In this document: in pieces, positions 12,210-20,400 of the stretch | Layout of the letters: each line of letters begins with the position of its first letter | Numbering within the stretch: position 1 is the first letter of the stretch | Assembly: GCA_037951105.1 (NCBI GenBank) | Contig: JBAMJV010001335.1 | Span: forward strand, 62,001 to 126,000 | Direction of reading: 5' to 3' | Length of the DNA stretch: 64,000 nucleotides | DNA from: Echinarachnius parma | Taxonomy: Eukaryota > Echinodermata > Echinoidea > Clypeasteroida > Echinarachniidae | Position numbers and translations under genes: made by a program | The notes under the pieces: generated by a model | What the model saw: only the letters and a program-made list of their open reading frames with translations | Database searches by the model: none | Told to the model about the DNA's origin: nothing

Positions 12210-14642
12210 CCACCACCACCATCATCACCATTACTATCATCATCATCACCACCACCACCATCACCACCACCACCACCATCATCATCCTGCTCTCACCTTA
12301 GGACTACATGGATTAAGAGGCAGGTTCAATGTGATCAAGTCTCCATCTCTCCTGGCAACCAGCTGGCCACTCAGTGTGTTGAACCTCAACTCATCTCCCC
12401 GATTCCCTGCAGAATAGGGAAGTTAAAGATATGTTTTACTGGTTTCTTGTTCTAAAGGAATGTTTGGGATGCTGGTTTATTTCTCTTTTATAAATGTATT
12501 ATTATTTTTTTTTACAGAGATCTTTGCTTTCAATCAATTATGATTATTTATGTCTGGGTCCTCTCTTTATCGTCACCATACGAGAGATGCAACCTTGGTT
12601 CCAACCCAGGCCGATAAGTGTGAAGAGTAGAGCTCGGACCACTAGACAAGAACACCTCTTCATTGCCACCCCCCCCCCCCCCCCCCCCCCCCCCCCCACT
12701 ACTGCCAGTGGGGCAAGGGGGCACATAACCCCTACCCCCTAATTAATTTGCCCAAAACAATACAAAACTTGAGGGGAAAATCTGTATCAAAATAAAGTTA
12801 AACATAAGGCAAGCCCCCCCCCCCCCCCCCCACAATCAGCCCAACCATGCCACTGACTCCTGCCCCAGGTTGACCATGTTTATGCCATGTACTGCTGTAA
12901 ACTCACCTAGAGCTCTGAAGATGACAGTTGCGGTTGCCATGGTAGCATGTCCGCACAGCTTGACCTCATTGGTAGGGGTGAACCAGCGAAGGTTGAACTG
13001 TTGAGCTGATTATAAAGGTGGATGAAAAACAATTACATTATTGTGATTTAACAACCAAAGTACAATATCTCAAGGATCACAAAATTATAATTTGATATTC
13101 GACTTAATTGACTTATTATTAGACTTATTATTCGAGAGATTTCCATTCCCCCTAAAACTTTAATTTCATCATCCCTCCCCCTCCCCTCATGACACAAACA
13201 ATGACAACCATATATGCCTAGAGATAGATAAACCAAACAACCACAATTGTGTTGCCTTATCTGTTCAGAGAATGTAATGCTTTTCTTTGGTGGTGATAAG
13301 AAATATATTGCAGGAGAGCAGGATCAAGGGGCATCCTGATAGTGATAGCAGACTGACGTCTTTAAGGCGTCGTAAACTGGTAAACACGTTGTAGGTCATA
13401 TGTACGACAAAAGAGTATAGTTTTCGCCAATTTGTGTCGTTTGAACGACCTTATTATGGCGTCTATAACGACGACGTACACAGGTGCAAGTTTATGTCTT
13501 ATTGACGTCAAGTTAGTCGTCTTAAAGCAAAATACACATGTCTTAAATAAGACGTCATTTTTACCAGTTTCTGCTCTCAGGGTAGGAGTGATCAAGCAGA
13601 TCAAGCAGAGTATGCACATTTTCAACCAAAGTGTGGACTTTTGAGGGCAACTGCAAGCCTGGGCAAACTCTATATTTACAAAACGTTTTGTTCTGGACCT
13701 GATGATACTTGCCATTTTCAAATGTTTCCCCCGAGTTTGCTGGATGCACAAATGCTGTTTCAGAGATATTCATCTCCATGGCGATCTTCAACTTCAGCTC
13801 ATCAGGAATGTCCTGTATTTTTTAACAAGTGATACAAAAGGAAAATTAGGATGAATTTCTCTCTTCATAATTTTCATTTTTGTCCAAAAAAACCCCGACA
13901 CCGTTGGCAACATTGCAACATCACCAAAACTAAAGGTCTTCAAATCTAAATTAAAAACACAATGCCAGTTAATGCATTTGTCTCCATCCTGTTAATTCCT
14001 TAACGCATTGTTATTGTATCCTCTAATTAATTGATCATCCAAGTTAATAATTGTCCAATTACAGAATTATATGAACGTCTTATAACATATTCTAAGTCAA
14101 ATAAGTTCTCTCACCATCACTCACTCTCTCTTAAAACTCACAGCATTATACATATGTATTTCTCATGGGGAAGTGCATTACATACTTTGAAAAAGTCAAA
14201 AAAATTACATTACAACAATAATATGTAGGTGCATGTTTCAAAATTGATTTATAAATGTTTTTGAGAAAATCAGAAAAAAATACTTGGAATTGAAATTGTA
14301 AAATTGTCTAGTTCATCTTTTTACTAGTATGTCGATCTAAATTATGTTCTTTTATGTAATGTTATATATTTAGATGGTTATGTTTATTGCAATCATTTAT
14401 ATTCTTCAACAATGTAAAATTATGAACCCAAAACTATTTTCCTTTATGAATTATGTTTGACCATTGAATCGCCGTCGGCCAGCGGCCGCCGGTCCCCGCC
14501 GGCCTAGCGCCTCTCCAGCTCTACCCACCTGACTGGCGTCTGCTACCGGGCACACAGCGGCTGGATTCCCAGCGAAAGGGGTGCTTGCGAAGGCGTCCAC
14601 TGTAAATATGGGCAAGGATTTCCGCTCATTACTGTCCCCCAT
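5928..14642 (-). CDS. PBLD: PhzF-family protein, PBLD-like (phenazine biosynthesis-like domain protein), spliced gene
   Basis: Coding exons on the minus strand: 14642-14529, 13812-13713, 13005-12907, 12406-12297, 11712-11683, one of three alternative exons (11087-10999, 10799-10708 or 9007-8916), 8298-8114, 7745-7683 and 6040-5928. All junction phases agree and the product is 300 residues (301 with a 92-nt alternative), close to the usual PBLD length of about 290. Seen: N-terminal PIFTVDAFAS and GNPAAVC, the SETAF segment (residues 55-59) with Glu56 at the PhzF catalytic position, LRWFTP and CGHAT (89-93), FFSRYFAPW, EDPVTGAAH (238-246) and a C-terminal VELAGKA strand. Known: PhzF proteins are two-domain isomerase-like enzymes; the substrate of animal PBLD is unsettled. 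The start ATG at 14642 was chosen because family members begin just before the PIF strand; an in-frame upstream ATG at 14729 would add 29 residues. The gene is head to head with eIF4E. Confidence 0.93.
6771..6965. mobile_element. 195-bp foldback MITE in PBLD intron 8
   Basis: CACCCTGCGGTTGCATTGAA pairs with TTAATGCAACCGTGGGGTG; GGAGTGTGTGGCTATTCAAA pairs with TTTGAATAGCCACACACTCC. The centre contains the palindrome GGTACCGGGTACGGTAGGTC. Confidence 0.8.
7272..7418. mobile_element. 147-bp foldback MITE in PBLD intron 8
   Basis: AAATAATCACCTTTTGGT and ACCAAAGGTAATTATTT are inverted ends; ATCACTTCCTCGGCGATCTG pairs with CAGATCGCCTCGGAAGTGAT. Confidence 0.8.
7527..7667. mobile_element. MITE of the GGGTCCCGTTGCAGAAAGAG family, copy 1
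   Basis: Inverted ends CCGTTGCAGAAAGAGATACA and TGTATCTCTTTCTGTAACAG, interior AATTGATTGTAAG and CAATCAGATTTGCGCATTTA. Two relatives lie at 32384 and 55888. Confidence 0.85.
7683..7745 (-). CDS. PBLD: PBLD exon 8
   Basis: 63 nt, phase 1 at both ends. Encodes G-AAHTVLSDYWGRVLGKDTMF, continuing the EDPVTG motif into the GSAH-like helix of PhzF proteins. A 140-bp foldback MITE ends a few bases past the donor. Confidence 0.92.
8114..8298 (-). CDS. PBLD: PBLD exon 7
   Basis: 185 nt, phase 2 in and phase 1 out. Encodes ATLEGLAPNIDKF, then GEVRGVIVTVKANGEVSEDG, then FFSRYFAPWNGIPEDPVT. The FxSRxFAPW and EDPVTG blocks are hallmarks of the second PhzF domain. It starts in phase 2, matching any one of 6a, 6b or 6c. 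Confidence 0.94.
8677..8846. mobile_element. MITE with CAGTCAAACCTGTCTATA ends, copy 1
   Basis: ACAGTCAAACCTGTCTATAG pairs with TAGACAGG and AGACAGGTTTGACTATAGG. In the PBLD intron after exon 6c. Confidence 0.75.
8916..9007 (-). CDS. PBLD: PBLD alternative exon 6c
   Basis: 92 nt, phase 0 in and phase 2 out, acceptor CTTTCCTAG|GAAGCTCTC, donor GGAAG|GTAGTC. Encodes EALGSIHPVDIQHAPGGD then IELLVRLADEAG. A close duplicate of 6b; the intron just upstream is also alike (TTGTATCTTTCAA before both acceptors). The reading frame is open, so selection has probably preserved it. Confidence 0.85.
9082..10687 (-). mobile_element. Mariner/Tc1-like DNA transposon remnant, 1606 bp
   Basis: Long terminal inverted repeats of about 75 bp start CAGAGTG and contain GGAACCCAACTT and AACATAATTATGTTTAT at both ends; a TA flanks each side (9080-9081, 10688-10689). 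The minus strand at 9844-9557 encodes a 95-residue helix-turn-helix segment (LTTEQRVFLVIKW, then SKSTIWGNMRKYE) resembling the DUF4817-type N-terminal domain of mariner-like transposases; the catalytic domain is not found. It lies between PBLD exons 6b and 6c and is itself interrupted by a nested element. Confidence 0.85.
9848..10349. mobile_element. Nested 502-bp hAT-like nonautonomous element with poly-G ends
   Basis: Termini are CCC then a G run then CACTC, perfectly inverted at the other end (GAGTG, C run, GGG). An 8-bp duplication GGCACTGA flanks it (9840-9847 and 10350-10357), as expected for hAT insertions. The interior has two imperfect copies of a segment containing GGACTTGGCGCTA and CCAAGTCATTCCGGGGG. 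No coding capacity is seen. Confidence 0.82.
10708..10799 (-). CDS. PBLD: PBLD alternative exon 6b
   Basis: 92 nt, phase 0 in and phase 2 out, acceptor TTTTCCTAG|GAAGCACTC, donor GGAAG|GTATAA. Encodes EALGSIQPIDIQLAPGGN then VDLIVRLPNEAG. It shares with exon 6a the spacing P-G-x-N/D followed by L-x-RL, and with 6c about 75 percent of residues. Splicing it after 6a causes a frameshift and an early TAG, so it should replace 6a and not follow it. Confidence 0.85.
10999..11087 (-). CDS. PBLD: PBLD alternative exon 6a (canonical-like)
   Basis: 89 nt, phase 0 in and phase 2 out, acceptor TTCTAG|GAAGTT, donor TCCAG|GTGATT. Encodes EVVHDLLVQEMEFSPGSNK then LMLRLNNDIS. Of the three alternatives this is closest to the vertebrate sequence in the same place (an 'LVQ....SP...KL..RL' pattern). 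Confidence 0.88.
11540..11618 (+). repeat. Short 75-80-bp palindromic repeat family (four copies in window)
   Basis: Shared core CTTTGTACATAGCCCACTC and GTTCCCGTAAGCAAGGGGTT. Other copies: 41940-42016, 62440-62518 (plus) and 46252-46326 (minus). The ends TTAACCCCTTGACTAC and GGGAACGTGTTAA of the 46252 copy suggest a small MITE. Confidence 0.7.
11683..11712 (-). CDS. PBLD: PBLD exon 5, 30-nt microexon
   Basis: Exactly ten codons, VPEGLEPLIK, phase 0 at both ends, between TTTGTACAG acceptor and a weak GTATTC donor. It corresponds to the helix that precedes the alternatively encoded segment. Too short for ORF-based detection; found by following frame and family alignment. Confidence 0.85.
11870..12290. 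repeat. ATC/ATG microsatellite with TCA/CCA variants
   Basis: About 420 bp of (CAT)n with CCA and TTA interruptions. On the PBLD strand it is (GAT/GGT)n beginning about ten bases past the exon 4 donor, inside intron 4. Confidence 0.95.
12297..12406 (-). CDS. PBLD: PBLD exon 4
   Basis: Acceptor TTCTGCAG|GGAATC, donor CCTAAG|GTGAGAG. Encodes GNRGDELRFNTLSGQLVARR and DGDLITLNLPLNPCSPK, matching the 'F.T.SG.L.ARR..' region of PBLD proteins. The donor is followed within about ten bases by a long GAT/GGT microsatellite. Confidence 0.93.
12907..13005 (-). CDS. PBLD: PBLD exon 3, GHAT motif
   Basis: Encodes QQFNLRWFTPTNEVKLCGHA and TMATATVIFRAL, the most conserved PhzF block. Acceptor ATAATCAG|CTCAAC, donor CTAG|GTGAGT, phase 1 at both ends. 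Confidence 0.92.
   Translation of the reverse strand, partial: LNSSTFAGSPLPMRSSCADMLPWQPQLSSSEL
13713..13812 (-). CDS. PBLD: PBLD exon 2, catalytic Glu exon
   Basis: Acceptor AATACAG|GACATTCC, phase 0 start. Encodes DIPDELKLKIAMEMNISETAF, carrying the conserved Glu56. The best-fitting 3' end is AATG|GCAAGT, a GC-AG type donor in phase 1, giving a linker of the same length as other PBLD proteins. The alternative is the weaker GT donor at CATCAG|GTCCAG joined to an acceptor 8 nt inside exon 3, which adds two residues. Confidence 0.85.
14529..14642 (-). CDS. PBLD: PBLD exon 1 (start codon exon)
   Basis: Encodes residues 1-38, from MGDSNERKSLPIF to PVADASQ, ending in phase 0 at CAG|GTGGGT. It carries the N-terminal beta strand and the GNPAAVC segment typical of PhzF proteins. 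GC content is higher than in the surrounding DNA, as expected near a promoter. Confidence 0.93.
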
Positions 14643-14976
14643 ATTTCTGCGATGTTCTCTTCGTCTGTCCTCTCGATCCTCAGACCTCAACTCGATGTAA
14701 ATAATCAACCAGCAATCAATCAGCCGCACCTCGGATGCCCCTTGAACTTGGGAATCCCCAGGCAGTACAGTAGTTAAACGTTAACCACGCCCGAACTAAC
14801 GGCCTAGCTTACGCGGAATTTCCGATACTTTGACTGCGGCTGATATAGCGCGAGTGCATGCTGCACAGTACACGGTACACGTCTATGGTATACACGTGCA
14901 CACATACTGTACAAATTCCACCTGATTTTGTACCACGTGACATTACGATAGTAGGCAAAATTAGAACACAAGGAAA
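14643..14976. promoter_or_regulatory. Putative bidirectional promoter between PBLD and eIF4E
   Basis: 334 bp separate the two divergent start codons. The segment and the flanking first exons are richer in GC and CpG than the window average. No convincing TATA box is visible. Both 5' UTRs must fall here unless there are further non-coding exons. Inference from layout only. Confidence 0.55.
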
Positions 14977-15009
14977 ATGGCTTCCGCCGACAAAGTAAAA
15001 CGTGAAGAG
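14977..15009 (+). CDS. eIF4E: eIF4E exon 1
   Basis: Encodes MASADKVKREE, with ATG in the context GGAAAATGG, followed by donor GAG|GTGAGG in phase 0. Like other eIF4E genes, the first exon codes only the variable N-terminal tail. Confidence 0.88.
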
Positions 15010-17389
15010 GTGAGGTCGAATAATTATGCAATTTTACCAGATTTTCGTTTGTTTAGTTTGAAACTCGAATCCTATCTATCACATGAACTGAAGTTTGGTC
15101 GGGAAAATCATGTATGAATTCTTGAAATCGTTGATTTTGGTGTGATTGTTGTGTCACCGGCCGGAGAGAAACATATGTGAATGAATGAACTGCATAGATA
15201 CTGCATTGCCATTGAATCATGTGCATTATCAATGCCTGGCCATTTCAACTCGAGCTCGATCTCGATGACTTTGATTTTGACATACACGAAGACAAGATTT
15301 ACAATAAATCATGCGATCATTGGTCGCACAATCAGTTAATATGGCATATGTCTGATCGTGATGATGTTTTTTAATGTTTTAGATAAATGTAATTGTAAAT
15401 TGGTTTTAAACTTTTATGTTCAATAAAATATAAATCTGGCAGATTTTTCGAGTGAAACAAACGTGTGAATTTGTTTTGATGTGACAGACGCGCAATGTCG
15501 ACGTCGTCGGTGTGATGTGAATGACAATAAATGGAGTGCAGTCTGCTTGCAATTTTTAAATTCAATGTTATTTTTCATGCCTGGCTATTTAACTTGGTTT
15601 AAACAATTTGATTTGGAGGTGCACAAACAAAAGCGGGTACACTGACATAGCGCCATTGGCATTAGCAATAGAATTAGAAATTAGAATACGTTGGGAGCAG
15701 ATTCAACAACAGCAGTTACATAACATTATTCGGATGGGCATACCACATCTACTTTAAATGGTCCTGATAGGACCATTTACTGCTCACAGTGGTAACAATC
15801 TACGGGACACAATTTGAACTACAAACAGAGAGAAAAAAACAGCATATCTAAAGTAAAAAATTGCATACCTAGATTGAAGCTGATTTTATGATTTATTGTA
15901 CAAAATTTAATTTTCAAAATGATAAGTCATACTTACAAAAATCGTCATATAAGTTCCATTTCTTTCTCTTCCTGCTCGATGTCCCATCGTAAACAAAGAA
16001 AGCCCGCCCGCAACATGCGGAGGCCGCTTATTATTGTCCAAAACAAGCCAACTCGCGATCTGCAAGCATGCCCGCCGTATCCGATTTCGGATACGCCGTA
16101 TCAGAATTCGGATACGCCGTGTCAGAATTCGGATACGGTAACACGTGTGGTGTGGGAAGCTTGCGGGAAATACATGACAGTCATCCAGATAGCAGCAACA
16201 CTTTCGAGAGGGATCACGACTGAGATTTTCTCAGTCTTTTTATTTTCCAAAACTGCAGATTTTCCATTTTTTTCGACATTTGACGAATAATTTGGACCAT
16301 TTTGGTAAGTTCATATAACACTTGTATCATTTTTAGGGCCAGTCATGATTGATTTTGTTGAATTTAAGATAAGAATTTTGTGTGAAATTTTGACAAACTT
16401 TTTTTGTACTGTCCCACATTGTTCCCGTATAGCGCAGCATTACAATGTAGTGTTGTGTGGGGCATACCTCGGCCAATATTTAACATATTTGATTGATTTT
16501 AAACATTTGGACATTATTTTTGAAGCTCTTTCGGAAAATGAAGTTCAAATTTGGAAATTTTAAAAATAGCCTAGGTTTTTGATGACGTAACACTTGACCA
16601 CTCTATAATAAGCAATCTATCCAGAGACAGTCCAGAGGCAGAGGTGTTGATCAAATACCCCCTGGAAAAAAGGGGTCTTTATTGTATGAGTTTTCTATTT
16701 TCTACTCTTGACATTTTGTTCCCAGCGATGTTAAGCCGAGTTTCCCAAGCAGTCTGGAAGAACTGAACGATGTGGTCGGACATGTTACAAGATTACTACA
16801 AGGATGACAACATGGCCTACTAACTACATCATTCTGCAGTTCTGCAGTGCCTACCTCTACAAACAGATGTTTGCCATTCTAGGCTCTGTCTCCAGTTTCT
16901 TATATAAAGTAGTGCTGTAACTGACCTTGATGATCGGATCGTTTGATCGGATCGGCAAAATTTTATCGATCTTCGAAATCGGATCGATGATCGGGATCGG
17001 ATGATCGGCTATTGAATGATCCCCAAAAAACACAATTTGGGAATATAAATGAATACCAAAGCAACATATATCCATATTAATAAGCCCAAGGTAATCTTGT
17101 ACGGGTATGCTTTCATTTCAAACTGATTACCTCTTCTTTTACAAAATTACTCGCGCCGATTTTGAGCTTAGTCCCATGTAATTAATTTGGCGTAACCTTT
17201 CAGAAACACATGGGACTAAGCTCAAAATCGGCGCGAATAATTTTGTAAAAGGAGAGGTAATCAGTTTTAAATGAAAGCATACCCATACAAGATTACCTTG
17301 GGCTTATTAATATGGATATATGTTGCTTTGGTATTCATTTATATTCCCAAAATATGTTTTTTGGGATCATTTTCCAAAGAAAAAAAAAC

Positions 17390-17436
<47 letters not shown>

Positions 17437-20400
17437 CGATCCGATCTTCCGATTTTTTCTGCATGATCGGAAATCGGCAAAAACGGTCCGATCATGTATG
17501 ATCGGATCGTGATCGGCATGCCGATCCGATGATCGGTTACAGCACTAATATAAAGCTAATAATAACTTACATTTCAAAATCTTTTCAATCTACAGGAATC
17601 TGGTCCTGATTCCAAGCAAGTGAAAGAAGGTCCATGCAAATAAGGAGGGCTGGAAGCAATTGAGCTGATAAAACATCCACTGCATACAAAATTGTCTTTG
17701 TGATTATTCAAGAGGTGTTGATAAAACACTCCCATGTTAAACAAGTCATCTATGTGATCTTGAATTTCTCTATACCATAACAGTTTCTTACAATCTCCTT
17801 TATTACCAGGAATCTGGTCCTGATTCCAAGCAAGTGAAAGAGGGTGCAGGAGAACTAGATCAAGATGTGCTCTAGAAGCAATCGATCCTGAGGCATTGAT
17901 CAAACATCCACTGAAAAACAAATGGTCCATATGATCTTGACGTTTCTCTACCTAAACCTTTTCTTATCTAAAGCAAATACTTCAAAATTATTATTACATT
18001 TCAACATCTCAATCTACAGGAATCTGGTGCAGGAGAATCAGGAGCGCTAGAGCTCTATCAATTGAGAGGCGTTGACCAAACATCCACTGCATAACAAATG
18101 GTCCATGTGATCTTGAATTGCTCTTTGTACCATATCAGTTTCTTACAATCTCCTTTATCAACAGGAATCTGGTCCTGATTCCAAACAACTGGCACAAGGT
18201 GCAGGAACAAGGTGCTGGAGCACTAGAAGCAATTAATACAGCTCTAGGCATTGCTCAAACATCCCCTGCATAATAAATGGTCCATGTGATCTTGAAGTTT
18301 CTACATGTATCTTAACAGTTTCCTATTCTTTTCCACATCTTTCCTTTCTATAGGAATCTGGTCCTGATTCCAAGCAAGTGAAGGAGGGTGCACTAGAAGG
18401 TGCGCTAGAAACAATCGATCCTGAGGCATTGATCAAACATCCACTGCAAAACAAATGGTCCATGTGGTTCTTCAAAAACGACAAATCAAAATCCTGGACG
18501 GAAAACCTGAGAATAATCACAGCATTTGACACAGTAGAAGATTTTTGGGCGTAAGTACCAGTAGTCCTAGTCAGTTCATGACATAATTTGGGGGATAAAA
18601 TTCAGTCTGTATTTAAAATTGTATGTACCTTTACTCAAAGAAAAGGCCCATGTAGTTTTTCAAAAGTCTGAGTTAATGACTACTTAAATAATAGTTCTAA
18701 AAAGAATCAGTCTTGACACAAAAAATATTTTTGGCTTTTTAATGGCAATTAGTTTGTTTGATCTTAAATCTTTTTTGATACATTGCAGCTCTTTACAAAT
18801 GAAGATTTTTTTTAGCTCACAAAGTTGTTCATTGCTTTTTTTATTGACACGATTTCACCCAAATATGCTATGATAACATTCCCTATTATGCACAGGAAAT
18901 GTTTGTTTTGAATGATGATCACGGTAACTCTTGATATCTTCCTGTAAGTGACCTTACTGACTTGATTGATAGTATCTTTTATATTTGTTATAATGTGTTT
19001 TCCTACAGATTGTACAATCACATACAAGTCGCTAGCAAGTTGGCCACAGGATGCGATTACTCATTATTCAAGGTAAGAATTGTAGATATTTATAGATATT
19101 TTCAGATTAAACAACACCAATAATTGATGTACATGTATACATGTATGTAAGTTACAGGAATTGGATTTACAAGAATCAAGTTATTTAATGTAAAATTCAT
19201 TTCTAAATTAACACCAGCAAAGAAAATTGGGCTTTGCTGAGATTGAAGCCAAAACCTCAAAATTGCGAGACTGATGCCTTAACCATTGAACCACAAGGAC
19301 TCTTTGATGGTGGTGCATCCTAGAAGCCTTTTTTAATACTCATGCCATGGTGTCCCTATCGCTTATAGATCCATCTGGAAGATTCTGTCATGTTAATAAT
19401 AAAGTTTTTATCTTCATTGGATGATACTTTGAAAGATCAATGTCTGACAAACTTGCCTTTATTTAGATGATGCCAGAATTTAATCAGTCTAATTTATTCA
19501 AAGGGTTGTGGGTTACCAGCTTGGGACCTTCTTCCTGGCTTGAAGGAGAATCTTTGCCCCATTTAATTTGATTCTATTGGAGAGATTCTGTAGCTTGTAG
19601 GCAACTCCGGCCAGGCTGGATCGTTCTCGCTCAAGTTTGGCTGGTAAGTCTGTTCGGATCGTGACGCAGGGACGGGCAGGATTGCAGTCGGCAATCTAAC
19701 CACCCCCTCTGGCTCTGACGATGAGATGATCCAGGCTGGCCTCCCTCCGACCTGCTAACAGCTGGCCCTGTCTCGATGTCGGCAGCCGATGCGCGTTGAT
19801 GATCGGTATGGTGGCAGCTTCTTCAGGGGTGACATCAAGGAAATGGCGGATGGTGTCTCTGGTTGTCCTGATCACATCTTCGTCTTGGGTGTGTGGGATG
19901 CGGTAGAAGAAGAGATTCTGTTTGCGGTTGTGGATTTCGAGCAGTAACAGTTTTTCTTCTAACTCCTCTGTCTCTTTCTGCAACCTCTCGTATTTGTGGC
20001 AATTCCTCTTTCTCAGTGTGCATGATCCTTTCGGATGTGTAGCTCGCGCTGGTTTCGAGGTCAGCCACTTTGGGTTTTGTATTCAGCAAGTCCCCCTTTA
20101 TCGTGTTTAATTCGATGAGCGCGTGATCCAGCTTCGTGTTCACTTGTATCAAAAGGTTTGTAAACAAACTTTTCAACTCACTGATTGCTGCCGTAAACTC
20201 GTGTCTTTGTCCACCCCCTAGCTAGCAGCGTGAGAGGAGCGGGCAGTCGGGGTGTCTGTCCGCTGACGAGCTGCTTTTGGTCCTTTAGGGTTCTGCAGCT
20301 TTGGCGTTTTCGGAGGCATCGAGTTTGAAGGCATCGTTGAAGCAGATTTAGATCTTTTCGGGAACGGTTGATTTCTGAGATTATACAGGTTCATTCCCTG

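Noticed and set aside
11776-12285. Met/Val-rich 169-codon frame
   Set aside because: Translation of a GAT/GGT microsatellite inside the PBLD intron.
13350-13570. Foldback element with AACTGGTAAA and GACGTC motifs in the PBLD intron
   Set aside because: Only the ends and scattered GACGTC motifs pair; arms too diverged to define boundaries.
15919-16290. 123-codon frame in eIF4E intron 1
   Set aside because: Includes a short CGGATACGCCGTATCAGAAT-type direct repeat and no recognisable domain; codon pattern looks like intron.
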